A stretch of 64,000 nt of DNA, taken from assembly GCF_030486595.1 (NCBI RefSeq), contig NZ_JAUJZH010000018.1, positions 1 through 64,000 on the forward strand, in the 5' to 3' direction. The notes under the pieces were generated by a model. The model did no database searches, was not told the origin of the DNA, and saw only the letters and a program-made list of their open reading frames with translations. Below, in pieces: positions 26,888 through 37,073 of the stretch. How positions within the stretch are numbered: the first letter of the stretch is position 1; each line of letters starts with the position of its first letter. A program made the translations under genes and the position numbers. Source of the stretch: Variovorax ginsengisoli. GTDB lineage: Bacteria > Pseudomonadota > Gammaproteobacteria > Burkholderiales > Burkholderiaceae_C.

Positions 26888-26927
26888 TTGACTTCGCTTT
26901 ACCTAGATATTAAAGTGATATCACTTT
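26888..26927 (+). promoter_or_regulatory. Promoter with overlapping 16-bp palindromic operator, SPFH operon
   Basis: TTGACT (26888-26893) and TAAAGT (26911-26916) are spaced 17 bp, a plausible sigma-70 promoter. The perfect palindrome AAAGTGATATCACTTT (26912-26927) overlaps the -10 and the probable start site, just before the GAGGAG ribosome site. A repressor bound here would block transcription. The ribbon-helix-helix protein encoded in the same operon is the obvious candidate. Confidence 0.55.
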
Positions 26928-26941
26928 TGCGAGGAGACCCG

Positions 26942-27841
26942 ATGACCGAAACAGCGCCCCACGCCCCCGCGCGCATCGTCCGCAGCGAACGCCGCTACCA
27001 GTCCATCAGCGGCTATGCCATGGCATTGGCCGCGCTGCTTCTGTTCGGCTTCGGCGCCCTGGTGTTCGTCCGCCACCTGGCCCACCCGGCGGTCGGCGTG
27101 GCGCTGGTGCTGGCCGGCGCCGCGCTGGTGCCGGGCTTCTACATGCTCAAACCGAACGAGGGCATCATCTTCACGCTGTTCGGCGAATACAAGGGCACCG
27201 ACCGCTCCGAGGGCCTGCGCTGGACCAACCCCTTGCTGAGCGGCCAGAAGATCTCTCTGCGCGCACGCAACCTCAACACGCCGCCGCTGAAGGTCAACGA
27301 CAAGCGCGGCAACCCGGTGGAGATCGGCGCCGCGGTGGTCTGGCGCGTGCACGACACGGCCCAGGCGGTGTTCGAGATCGACGACTACACGAAGTTCGTG
27401 AGCATCCAGGCCGAAGCCGCTATCCGCCACCTGGCCACGCTCTATGCCTACGACAGCGGCGAGGACCTCGAAGGCGACGAGACCACGCTGCGGGCCGGAC
27501 TCGACGTGGTGGCAGATGCCCTGAAGGCCGAACTCAACCAGCGTTTCGCCAGCGCCGGGGTCGAGGTGCTCGACGCCAAGCTCACGCACCTGGCCTACGC
27601 GCCCGAGATCGCCCAGGTGATGCTGCGGCGCCAGCAGGCCACGGCCATCGTCAGCGCCCGGCACCAGATCGTGGCGGGCGCGGTGGGCATGGTCGAGGCG
27701 GCACTCAAGGGCCTGTCCGAACGCAACCTCGTGACCCTGGACGACGAGCGCAAGGCGGCGATGGTGTCGAACCTGCTGGTCGTGCTGTGCTCGGACAACG
27801 ACGCCCAACCCGTGATCAACACCGGCACGCTCTACACCTGA
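26942..27841 (+). CDS. SPFH/band-7 domain membrane protein
   Basis: A 299-residue protein. Two N-terminal membrane helices (GYAMALAALLLFGFGALVFV and VALVLAGAALVPGFYML) are followed by a band-7 domain: LKPNEGIIFTLFGEYKGTDRSEGLRWTNP in two parts around residues 63-95, NTPPLKVNDKRGNPVEIGAAVVWRV, and LTHLAYAPEIAQVMLRRQQA. It starts at the ATG at 26942 behind GAGGAG; longer in-frame readings lack this. Such proteins form membrane-associated oligomers and this subtype is often paired with an Arc-like protein, as here. Biological role unknown. Confidence 0.9.
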   Translation: MTETAPHAPARIVRSERRYQSISGYAMALAALLLFGFGALVFVRHLAHPAVGVALVLAGAALVPGFYMLKPNEGIIFTLFGEYKGTDRSEGLRWTNPLLSGQKISLRARNLNTPPLKVNDKRGNPVEIGAAVVWRVHDTAQAVFEIDDYTKFVSIQAEAAIRHLATLYAYDSGEDLEGDETTLRAGLDVVADALKAELNQRFASAGVEVLDAKLTHLAYAPEIAQVMLRRQQATAIVSARHQIVAGAVGMVEAALKGLSERNLVTLDDERKAAMVSNLLVVLCSDNDAQPVINTGTLYT

Positions 27842-27863
27842 GCCGCAGCGGCGCGTTCGTCCG

Positions 27864-28055
27864 ATGGCCAGCCCAGGCAAGAAGTCCTTTCCGTTGCGCA
27901 TCGATCCGGTGCTGTGGGCCGAGATCGAGCGGCTCGCCGCGCAAGAACTGCGCAGCGCGAATGCGCAGGTCGAGTTCATGCTGCGCGAGGGACTGGAGCG
28001 AAGGGGGCGGCTGCCGGCCCGCGTTGCGGCTCCCAGAAAGAAGGAGACTCCATGA
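27864..28055 (+). CDS. Arc/MetJ-type ribbon-helix-helix DNA-binding protein
   Basis: A 63-residue basic protein with a short beta-strand (KKSFPLRIDP), then helix-turn-helix VLWAEIERLAAQELRSANAQVEFMLREGLERRG split at residues 17-48, the ribbon-helix-helix layout of Arc-family DNA-binding proteins. It follows the SPFH gene after 22 bp and overlaps the serine-hydrolase gene by 4 bp. I infer that it binds the AAAGTGATATCACTTT palindrome in front of the operon as an autorepressor. No toxin-like partner is evident. Confidence 0.85.
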   Translation: MASPGKKSFPLRIDPVLWAEIERLAAQELRSANAQVEFMLREGLERRGRLPARVAAPRKKETP

Positions 28056-29062
28056 AGCGCCTCGCACGCCTGATCATTCCGATGCTGACCCTGCTCGCGC
28101 CGGCCTTGGGCGCCGCCCAGTTGCGCGATTCCTCGCCCGCCGAGCAGGCGCTGGACGCCGAAGCCTTCCAGGGCATGGACCAGGCCATCTCGGAGCGCCT
28201 TCCGGACGTGCAGGCCGCGGTCGTGCTGCTGAGGGGGCGCGTCGTCTATGCCTATCACCGCGACGGCCAGCCCGACACCCTGCACGACGCGCAGTCGGTG
28301 GCCAAGAGCGCATTGTCGGCACTGGTCGGGATCGCGCTGGCGGAGGGCCGTCTCGCGAGCCTCGACCAGCCGGTGCTGGCGCTGATGCCCGAGTGGACGC
28401 CGCTGAACGCCGACCCGCGCGCTGCCGCGATCACGCTGCGCCACTTGCTCACGATGACGGCGGGCTTCGCGATCGACGACCCGACAGGCACCGCGGCACC
28501 CGGCCGGCCGCAGGACGCCTGGGCCCGCCCGCTCGGCAGCGCCCCCGGCCAGCGCTTCGCCTACGACAACGCCTTGGTCCCGGTGCTGGCGGCGCTGCTC
28601 GAAAAAGCGACCGGCATGCCGCTGGCCGACTATGCCAGGCGCGAACTCGTGGCGCCGCTCGCGATGCAGGAGCCTTCGTACCGGCGCGGCCTGCACCTGC
28701 GCACCGAAGACATGGCCAGGCTCGGCCAGCTGTTCCTGCAGAAGGGCGCATGGAATGGCAGGGCGCTGGTTCCCGAGTCCTACGTCATGGCCGCCACCCA
28801 GCCGCAGACCGCGGGCGGCCCGCCGGCGTCGATGCCCTATGGCTACCTGTGGTGGGTGCTGCCGACCGAGGCGCCGCGGCGCACTTTCATGGCCAGCGGC
28901 TACGGCGGCCAGACGATCTGGGTCCATCCGCCGCTGGATCTGGTGATCGCGACCAGCGCGACCGCATCTGTCGAGAGCCAGCGCCGGGGCCAGGCGGTGC
29001 AGCTCCTGCGCACCCGCCTGTTCGCCGCGGCGCAGAAGCGCTACGCGACGGTCGAGCGCTAG
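28052..29062 (+). CDS. Exported serine hydrolase of the class C beta-lactamase family
   Basis: A 336-residue protein with signal peptide MKRLARLIIPMLTLLAPALGAAQ and the beta-lactamase/DD-peptidase-like fold: SxxK motif SVAK (S82, K85), YxN motif YDN (Y171-N173), and YGYLWWVL and ASGYGGQTIWV near the C-terminus in place of KTG. Family members include esterases, D-aminopeptidases and EstB-type enzymes; beta-lactamase activity should not be assumed. Likely periplasmic. It is the third gene of the SPFH operon. Confidence 0.87.
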   Translation: MKRLARLIIPMLTLLAPALGAAQLRDSSPAEQALDAEAFQGMDQAISERLPDVQAAVVLLRGRVVYAYHRDGQPDTLHDAQSVAKSALSALVGIALAEGRLASLDQPVLALMPEWTPLNADPRAAAITLRHLLTMTAGFAIDDPTGTAAPGRPQDAWARPLGSAPGQRFAYDNALVPVLAALLEKATGMPLADYARRELVAPLAMQEPSYRRGLHLRTEDMARLGQLFLQKGAWNGRALVPESYVMAATQPQTAGGPPASMPYGYLWWVLPTEAPRRTFMASGYGGQTIWVHPPLDLVIATSATASVESQRRGQAVQLLRTRLFAAAQKRYATVER

Positions 29063-29568
29063 CCGCCCACCCCGCCGGGCAGGCCCGCCGGCGTCCGCTT
29101 CGCCAGGCCGCGCAGCTGCAGCACGCAGCCGATCACCAGCAGCACGAAGCACACGCCCACCGCCTTCTGCAGGCTCGGGTCGTCCGGCCCGCTGAACCAG
29201 GGCGCGCCCTGCGGCAGACGGGTGAAGGTTTCGGTGAGTCCGGGAATCATGTGGAAGAACAGCGTCGTCGAGTAGGCGACGATCTCGATCGCGCGCGAAG
29301 CGCGCCCGAACTTGCCGCCACCGGCCAGCGCCGCCACCGCCAGCACGAGCAGCGTGAGGATGCCCAGTGCATGCGGGGCGCCGAAGCCGCCGTGCCTGAA
29401 GATGCCGAAGCCGGTAAGGCAGGTCAGTACCGTGGCCCAGACATAGGTGCGGCCGAGCGGATGCCTGGCCGCGATCTCTCCGAAGCGCAGCAGGGAAGCG
29501 AGGCCGGCTGCGAGGGCCACCAGGCTGATGGCGGTGTGGACGAGGCCGAGCGGGGTCAAGCCGAACAT
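29059..29568 (-). CDS. Multi-pass membrane protein, DUF2306-like
   Basis: A 169-residue protein with four or five membrane helices (LGLVHTAISLVALAAGLASLL, YVWATVLTCLTGFGIF, ALGILTLLVLAVAALAG and VGVCFVLLVIGCVLQL). The segment RHPLGRTYVWATVLTCLTGF with GAPHALG resembles DUF2306 proteins, whose role is unknown; the match is by eye. Its end overlaps the end of the convergent serine-hydrolase gene by four bases. Upstream on the same strand, after about 96 bp, lies the small lipoprotein gene. Confidence 0.65.
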   Translation of the reverse strand: MFGLTPLGLVHTAISLVALAAGLASLLRFGEIAARHPLGRTYVWATVLTCLTGFGIFRHGGFGAPHALGILTLLVLAVAALAGGGKFGRASRAIEIVAYSTTLFFHMIPGLTETFTRLPQGAPWFSGPDDPSLQKAVGVCFVLLVIGCVLQLRGLAKRTPAGLPGGVGG

Positions 29569-29664
29569 GGAAACTCCTTCTTTCGATGGGGTGGCGACGG
29601 GGCCGCCCGCATCATCCCGGTTTTGAAGTCCCCTGTCTCGTCCCGCGTGCGGGCGCGGCCGCGC

Positions 29665-29871
29665 TCAGCGGTCGCAGACGAACAGCACGCCGCCTTCCGC
29701 CGGCGCCTTGCCGACGACCCGCAAGGTCGTGCGGTCCTTCTGGCAGTACGCGGCCGCATCGGCGGTGGTGGTGGCCCGCAGGACGCCGTCCCTCATGCGA
29801 ACGACTTCGTTGGACGGTACGCCGCAGCCTGCGAGCGCGATGGCGAGGGTCAGAAGCAGGAGCCGGTTCAT
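29665..29871 (-). CDS. Small lipoprotein, 68 aa
   Basis: A 68-residue protein with an 18-residue-type signal and lipobox LAGC (MNRLLLLTLAIALAGCGVPS). The mature part has two Cys (AAYCQKDR, VLFVCDR) that may form a disulfide. No family recognised. It begins 21 bp after the VOC gene stop, so it may be the last cistron of the flotillin operon. Confidence 0.65.
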   Translation of the reverse strand: MNRLLLLTLAIALAGCGVPSNEVVRMRDGVLRATTTADAAAYCQKDRTTLRVVGKAPAEGGVLFVCDR

Positions 29872-29892
29872 GAGCCGGACTTTAGCGCACGC

Positions 29893-30270
29893 CTAAGGCG
29901 TCTCCGATGGATCGAAATCCAGCTCGACCTTGGCCCCGCTCGGGTCATGGCAGAACAGCTGCCAGGTGCCCGCACCGGCCTGCTGGCGCAGTTCGTAGGC
30001 GACGCCGCTCTGGTCGAAGCGCGCCTTGACCGCGCGCAGGTCCTGCGCCGTGAACGCCATGTGGTCGATGACGCCGGTGCGCTGGGCCGGCACCGGCCTG
30101 CCGAAGTACAGGTGCAGCACTGCCTGCGGCCCGTTGCCATAGAGCCAGGCCCCCGGAAAGCCCAGGTCCGGCCGGTGGCCGACGCGCAGCCCGAGCAGGC
30201 CGGTGTAGAAGGCCAGCGTCTTCTGCTCGTCCTCCGCGGTCACGGTGAAGTGGTTCATGCCGACGATCAT
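29893..30270 (-). CDS. VOC-family (glyoxalase/bleomycin-resistance-like) protein
   Basis: A 125-residue vicinal-oxygen-chelate protein with two beta-alpha-beta-beta-beta repeats: MNHFTVTAEDEQKTLAFYTGLLGLR and IDHMAFTAQDLRAVKARFDQSG. The N-terminal His of MNH, the His of IDH and the Glu near the end (AKVELDFDP) are the usual metal ligands. Family reactions include isomerase, lyase and dioxygenase types, so no substrate is assigned. The ATG at 30270 fits the family N-terminus. It lies 25 bp downstream of the SRPBCC-oxidoreductase gene. Confidence 0.85.
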   Translation of the reverse strand: MIVGMNHFTVTAEDEQKTLAFYTGLLGLRVGHRPDLGFPGAWLYGNGPQAVLHLYFGRPVPAQRTGVIDHMAFTAQDLRAVKARFDQSGVAYELRQQAGAGTWQLFCHDPSGAKVELDFDPSETP

Positions 30271-30295
30271 GTCGCGTACTCCTTCGTTCGGGTGT

Positions 30296-31771
30296 TCAGG
30301 GCAGCAGCACCAGCGCGCCGATGCTGGCACGAGATTCGAGCCGGGCGTGCGCCTCGGCCGCCGCGTCGAGCGGGAAGCGTTCGATCGGCGGCAGGCGGAT
30401 CGCGCCGTCGGCGAGCGCCTGCCAGACCCGCTGCGCGCGCTCGGCGAGCTGGGCCTGGGTCGCGACATAGTCGAACACCACCGGGCGCGAGAAGCTCAGC
30501 GACTTGGCGACCAGCGCGTCCGGCGCGAGCGGCGCCAGCGGCCCGCTGGCCTGGCCGAGGCTGATCCAGTGGCCGCGGCGCGCCAGGGCCGCCAGGTTCT
30601 CGTCGCGGGCCGCGTCGCCCAGGCCGTCGATCACCACGTCGGCGCCGCCGCAGACGCGCTGCACCGCCTCCGCGAAGCGGTAGTCGCGGGTCACGATCAC
30701 ATGCTCGCAGCCATGCTCGCGCGCCACCCGGGCCTTGTCCTCGCTCGACACCGTGCCGATCACCACGGCACCGAGACGGCGCGCCCAGGCGCAGACCAGC
30801 AGGCCGACCCCACCAGCCGCCGCGTGCACCAGCAGCCGGGTGCCGCGCTGCACATGGCCGAGGTCGTGCAGCAGGTAGTCCGCCGTGATGCCCTTGAGCA
30901 GCAGCGCGGCGGCCGTCTCGTCCTCGATCTCGGGCGGCAGCCGCACCACCCAGTCGGCCGGCACGCTGCGCACGCCGCAGTAGGCGCCCGGCACCGGACC
31001 GAGGTAGGCGACGCGGTCCCCGGGCAGGAAGCCGGAGACCTGCGGGCCGACATCGAGCACGCCGCCCGCGGCCTCCATGCCCGGCACGCCCGGCGCGCCC
31101 TCGGACACCGGGAACATCGTGGGCACCCAGCCGCGCCGCAGGTAGACATCGATGAAATTGACGCCGACCGCACGCTGGCGGATGCGCACTTCGCCGGCGC
31201 CGGGCGCAGCGGCCTCGGCGTTCTGCGGCCACAGCACATCAGGGCCGCCATGGCGCGCGACCCCGATGCGGCGAGTCGGCACCGGCAGCGCCGTCGGCAT
31301 CGGGCCGGCGCCGCGCGAGCGTTGGTCCGCGCCGCCCCGCAGGTAGCGGCGCAGGTCCTCGAAGCCGGTCTCGTAGACGCCCTGCGCCACGGTGTCGTGC
31401 AGTTCGCGCTCCATGCCCGGCGGCGTCGCGAAGCTCGACATCCAGTGCCAGAAGGTGCGGTTCCCATCGGTCACAGGCTTCAACGTCACGGTCGCGACAT
31501 AGCGCTGCAGCGGCAGGCTGGCCTCGACGATGCAGTAGGTGCTCTGGTGCTCGCGGTCGGACAGGGTCAGCAACTGCTCGCGGATGTGGTGGCCGTCCTT
31601 CAAGGTGAAATTGCGCACGCAGCCGACCTGGTCGCTGCGCTCGCCGCCCTCGATGTGGCTGGTTTCGATCGCGCTGTGCCACTGGTCATGGCTGTTGAAG
31701 TCGCGCAGCACGGTCCAGACGCGCTCGATGGGCGCATCGATGATCGCGGAGCGGACGACCTTCTGCAGCAT
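30296..31771 (-). CDS. SRPBCC - zinc-less quinone oxidoreductase fusion protein
   Basis: One 491-codon reading frame joins two domains. Residues 1-150 are an SRPBCC/START-like domain (MLQKVVRSAIIDAPIERVWTVLRDF...). Residues 158-491 are a zinc-independent NADPH:quinone-oxidoreductase (MDR) domain with GVNFIDVYLRRGWVP, PGDRVAYLGPVPGAYC and nucleotide motif HAAAGGVGLLVCAWARRLGA. A Met at the domain joint (codon at 31300) could start a stand-alone oxidoreductase, but no ribosome site precedes it and there is no stop between the domains. The SRPBCC part resembles the adjacent 31780-32217 gene. It may bind a hydrophobic ligand and reduce it. Confidence 0.75.
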   Translation of the reverse strand: MLQKVVRSAIIDAPIERVWTVLRDFNSHDQWHSAIETSHIEGGERSDQVGCVRNFTLKDGHHIREQLLTLSDREHQSTYCIVEASLPLQRYVATVTLKPVTDGNRTFWHWMSSFATPPGMERELHDTVAQGVYETGFEDLRRYLRGGADQRSRGAGPMPTALPVPTRRIGVARHGGPDVLWPQNAEAAAPGAGEVRIRQRAVGVNFIDVYLRRGWVPTMFPVSEGAPGVPGMEAAGGVLDVGPQVSGFLPGDRVAYLGPVPGAYCGVRSVPADWVVRLPPEIEDETAAALLLKGITADYLLHDLGHVQRGTRLLVHAAAGGVGLLVCAWARRLGAVVIGTVSSEDKARVAREHGCEHVIVTRDYRFAEAVQRVCGGADVVIDGLGDAARDENLAALARRGHWISLGQASGPLAPLAPDALVAKSLSFSRPVVFDYVATQAQLAERAQRVWQALADGAIRLPPIERFPLDAAAEAHARLESRASIGALVLLP

Positions 31772-31779
31772 GGGGCGTG

Positions 31780-32217
31780 TCAGCGCAGCGAGCGCCGCTT
31801 CAGGGCGTCGAAGCCGGCCTGGAACACGCCTTCGCCGATCGATCGAACCAGCTCGCCTTCGCGGCCGGGGTCGCAGTCGAACTCGGCGCTCCACTCGGCA
31901 AAGCAGCGCCCGCCATCGGTCACCGGCGTGAGCTTGAGAGTGGCCGTGTAGTTGGCGACCCCCATCGGGCTTTCGAGGATCTCGTAGGTGCAGCTGTAGT
32001 CGTAGTCCGAGAGCGCCAGCAGCCGCTCGCGGATCATGCCGCCGTCCTTCAGGTGGAAGTGCCGGATGCAGCCGACGCGGTCGGCCGGCTGGCCGTTCTC
32101 GATCCGGCTGTCGGCGATCGACGGGTGCCATTGCGGCAGGCCGTTGAAGTCGCGCACCCGCGTCCAGACGCTGTCGGCGCTGGCATCGATCACGCTGGAC
32201 ACGTAGACGTTGACCAT
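31780..32217 (-). CDS. SRPBCC-family (polyketide cyclase/START-like) protein
   Basis: A 145-residue hydrophobic-ligand-binding protein (MVNVYVSSVIDASADSVWTRVRDFNG). It shares collinear segments with the SRPBCC half of the following gene: VWTxxRDFN, QWH, DRVGC/DQVGC, LKDGxxIRExLLxLSD and KPVTDG/TPVTDG. Tandem duplication, with fusion of one copy to the oxidoreductase, explains this. It is separated by 3 bp from the flotillin stop and 8 bp from the fusion gene. No catalytic residues can be named. Confidence 0.85.
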   Translation of the reverse strand: MVNVYVSSVIDASADSVWTRVRDFNGLPQWHPSIADSRIENGQPADRVGCIRHFHLKDGGMIRERLLALSDYDYSCTYEILESPMGVANYTATLKLTPVTDGGRCFAEWSAEFDCDPGREGELVRSIGEGVFQAGFDALKRRSLR

Positions 32218-32220
32218 GCG

Positions 32221-33909
32221 CTATTCCTTCGGCGCGGCCGAGGGCAAGGCGGCGTGGGCGCCGCTGGCATCGCCGACCAGCCGCTGGATGTCGCCGCCTT
32301 CGATGCCGATCTCGCGCAGCAGCTGGTCGACCAGCGGCGCCTGGGCCCGGAAGCGCAGCGCGGAATTGACCAGGCCGTCGGCGAAGCCGCCGCCTTCGCC
32401 ATTGCGCCCGCCATCGCCGCCCGAGCCGCCGAGCCCGTCGACATGCAGGATCTTGATGCCCTCGATGCGCTCCAGCGGCCGCACCGATTCGCGGATGATC
32501 GCCTCGGCCTTCTCGACCAGCTTCATGCGCAGCGCCGACATCCGCGCCTCGGGCGACAGCATGTTGTGCGACTCGTTCATCATGCGCGCCGCCTCGGCCT
32601 CGATCTCGGCGCGCACCCGCATCGCCATCGAGCGGATCTTGTCGGCGTCTGCATCGGCCTCGGCCTGGGCCCGCACCGCAGCGCCGCGGGCGGCACTGGC
32701 GTCGCTCTCGGCCTGCGCCGCCGAGGTCAGGCGCAGCGCATCGCGCTCGGCGATCTGCTGGGCACCGATCAGCTCGATCGCCTTCTTGCGCTCGGCCATC
32801 TCGACCTCGCGCGCGGTGAACACCTTCTCCTCGGCCGACACCGCCAGCGCACGGGCGATCTCGGCCTCGGCCTGGGCCTCGCTCTGGGCCTTGCTCTCGC
32901 GCGCGACCGAGATCGCGCGCTGCTGCTCGGCCAGTTCGAGCGACATGCGCCGCTCGATCTCGGCGCCCTGGATCGCGCGCTCCTTGCCGATACGGTCTTC
33001 CTCCAGCGTCTGCTCGGAGCGGATGCGGGCCTGGTCGATGCTCTGCTTGGCCGCGATCTGCGCCGCTTCGGCATCCTGCTCGCGCTGGGCCCGCTCGGCC
33101 GACACCTCGGCGCGCTGGCGGGCGCGCGCGATCTCCAGCTCGCGCTGCTGCGCCAGGCGCGCATGCTCGCCCTCGCGGTCGATGTCGAGCGACAGCTTCT
33201 CGGCCTCGAGGTTCTTGTTGCGGATCGCGATCAGCGTGTCTTGTTCGACATCGTTGCGCTGCTTCTTGCGGTGCTCGATCTGCTCGGTGAGGCGGGTCAG
33301 GCCCTCGGCGTCGAAGGCATTGCTCGGGTTGAAGAACTCCATGCCGGTCTGGTCGAGCTGGGTCAGCGAGGCGGCCTCGAGCTCGAGGCCGTTCTTGGTC
33401 AGGTCCTCGGCGACCGCATCGCGCACGCGCTTGACGTAGGCGCCGCGCCGCTCGTGCAGTTCCTCCATCGTCATCTCGGCCGCCGCGGTGCGCAGGGCGT
33501 CGACGAACTTGCCTTCGACCAGTTCGCGCAGCTGGTCGGGCTCCAGCGTGCGCAGGCCGAGCGTCTGCGCCGCCGCCGCCACCGCCTCCTCGCTGGTCGC
33601 CACGCGGACGTAGAACTCGGCCATGACGTCGACCCGCATGCGGTCCTTGGTGATCAGCGCCTTGTCGCGGCCGCGGCTGACCTCCAGCCGCAGCGTGTTC
33701 ATGTTGACCGGGATCACGTCGTGCACGATCGGCAGCACGAAGGCGCCGCCGCCCAGCACCACCTTCTGGCCGCCAAGGCCGGTGCGCACGAAGGACCGCT
33801 CCTTGGAACTGCGCAGGTAGAGCCAGTGCAGCAGCCAGACCGCGATCGCCACGACGATCGCGACGACGATCAGCGCGAGGATGAAACTTCCGAATTGAGC
33901 GCCTGACAT
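32221..33909 (-). CDS. Flotillin-like (YqiK-type) SPFH membrane protein
   Basis: A 562-residue flotillin. One N-terminal membrane helix (FGSFILALIVVAIVVAIAVWLLHWLYL) is followed by a band-7 domain (about 30-200: RTGLGGQKVVLGGGAFVLPIVHDVIPVN, ITKDRMRVDVMAEFYVRV), a long Glu/Ala/Arg-rich coiled coil (about 215-440) and a Gly-rich C-terminal tail (GLGGSGGDGGRNGEGGG). Such proteins organise membrane microdomains and are anchored on the cytoplasmic side. It leads an operon with the SRPBCC genes, suggesting that these redox or lipid-binding proteins act at the membrane. Confidence 0.92.
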   Translation of the reverse strand: MSGAQFGSFILALIVVAIVVAIAVWLLHWLYLRSSKERSFVRTGLGGQKVVLGGGAFVLPIVHDVIPVNMNTLRLEVSRGRDKALITKDRMRVDVMAEFYVRVATSEEAVAAAAQTLGLRTLEPDQLRELVEGKFVDALRTAAAEMTMEELHERRGAYVKRVRDAVAEDLTKNGLELEAASLTQLDQTGMEFFNPSNAFDAEGLTRLTEQIEHRKKQRNDVEQDTLIAIRNKNLEAEKLSLDIDREGEHARLAQQRELEIARARQRAEVSAERAQREQDAEAAQIAAKQSIDQARIRSEQTLEEDRIGKERAIQGAEIERRMSLELAEQQRAISVARESKAQSEAQAEAEIARALAVSAEEKVFTAREVEMAERKKAIELIGAQQIAERDALRLTSAAQAESDASAARGAAVRAQAEADADADKIRSMAMRVRAEIEAEAARMMNESHNMLSPEARMSALRMKLVEKAEAIIRESVRPLERIEGIKILHVDGLGGSGGDGGRNGEGGGFADGLVNSALRFRAQAPLVDQLLREIGIEGGDIQRLVGDASGAHAALPSAAPKE

Positions 33910-33936
33910 AAACCTGGTCTCCTTTTAATCAGTTGA

Positions 33937-33976
33937 GGACAGAGCAAAAACTGCTGCGCAGTTTCTTGGTCTGTCC
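33937..33976 (-). terminator. Two-part hairpin, probable terminator of the Liv/amidohydrolase operon
   Basis: An outer stem GGACAGA (33937-33943)/TCTGTCC (33970-33976) encloses an inner stem AAACTGC (33948-33954)/GCAGTTT (33958-33964). On the reverse strand the inner stem is followed by a T-run (GCAGTTTTTGC), as expected for a terminator placed eight bases after the 33984 stop. The bulged two-stem form is unusual, and it could instead be a mobile short repeat or a processing site ahead of flotillin. Confidence 0.5.
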
Positions 33977-33983
33977 CGCAAAG

Positions 33984-34814
33984 TCATCTGGCTATCGCAA
34001 CAAAGCGTCGCGTGGTCTCGGTAAGCGCCACCTCGGTCGGCAGCCGCTCCATCGAACTCGCGCCGTAGAAGCCGTGGCAAGCCGGGCAGCGCGCGAGCAC
34101 GTACTGCGCGTCCTCGGGGGTGGCGATAGGCCCGCCGTGGCACAACACGATCACTTCGGGGTTGACCGCCTGCGCCGCCGTCGCCCAGGCATTGATCCGC
34201 GGCACGCAGTCGGCCAGCGTGAGCGCGGTGCCGGCGCCGATCGCGCCACCGGTCGTGAGGCCGAGGTGGCACACCACGATGTCGGCACCGGCCGCCGCCA
34301 TGGCCCGCGCATCGGCCTCGCAGAACACGTAGGGGGTGGTCAGCAGGTCGAGCGCCCGGGCGCGGGCGATCAACTCGACCTCGAGCCCGTAGCCCATGCC
34401 GGTCTCTTCGAGGTTGGCCCGGAAGACGCCGTCGATCAGCCCGACGGTCGGGAAGTTCTGCACCCCCGAGAAGCCCAGCGACACCAGCCGGGCCAGGAAC
34501 TCGTCGGGAATCATGAACGGGTCGGTGCCGTTCACACCGGCCAGCACGGGCGTATGCCGGACCACCGGCAGCACCTCGCGCGCCATCTCGCAGACGATCT
34601 CGTTGGCGTTGCCGTAGGCCAGCAGCCCCGCCAGCGAGCCGCGCCCGGCCATGCGGTAGCGGCCCGAGTTGTAGATCACGATCAGGTCGATGCCGCCGGC
34701 TTCCTCGCACTTGGCCGACAGGCCGGTGCCGGCGCCGCCGCCGATGATCGGCCGGCCGGCTTCTATCTTGGCGCGCAGGCCGGCCAGCAGGGTCGAGCGG
34801 GAGATGCGTGGCAT
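33984..34814 (-). CDS. PEP-hydrolase-like TIM-barrel protein (Tm-1 C-terminal domain homologue)
   Basis: A 276-residue single-domain TIM-barrel protein of the phosphoenolpyruvate-hydrolase-like family. Visible segments are RPIIGGGAGTGLSAKCEEAGGIDLIVIYNSGRYRMAG in parts near residues 21-57, PVLAGVNGTDPF, GFSGVQNFPTVGLIDG and FYGASSMERLPTE. The family is named for an enzyme but most members lack tested activity. In plant Tm-1 proteins the same domain is fused behind a UPF0261 domain; here that domain is encoded by the gene just upstream (21-bp gap), so the two are likely functional partners. It is the last gene of the operon. Confidence 0.85.
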   Translation of the reverse strand: MPRISRSTLLAGLRAKIEAGRPIIGGGAGTGLSAKCEEAGGIDLIVIYNSGRYRMAGRGSLAGLLAYGNANEIVCEMAREVLPVVRHTPVLAGVNGTDPFMIPDEFLARLVSLGFSGVQNFPTVGLIDGVFRANLEETGMGYGLEVELIARARALDLLTTPYVFCEADARAMAAAGADIVVCHLGLTTGGAIGAGTALTLADCVPRINAWATAAQAVNPEVIVLCHGGPIATPEDAQYVLARCPACHGFYGASSMERLPTEVALTETTRRFVAIAR

Positions 34815-34835
34815 GGGCGGTTCCTCCTCGTGAGT

Positions 34836-37072
<2,237 letters not shown>

Positions 37073-37073
<1 letters not shown>

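Noticed and set aside
27864..28055. Type II antitoxin of a toxin-antitoxin pair
   Set aside because: The flanking genes are an SPFH protein and an exported serine hydrolase, neither of which resembles a known toxin.
30296..31300. Separate stand-alone quinone oxidoreductase gene
   Set aside because: No ribosome site before the internal Met and the upstream SRPBCC frame reads into it without a stop; annotated as one fusion gene, with the separate start kept as an alternative.
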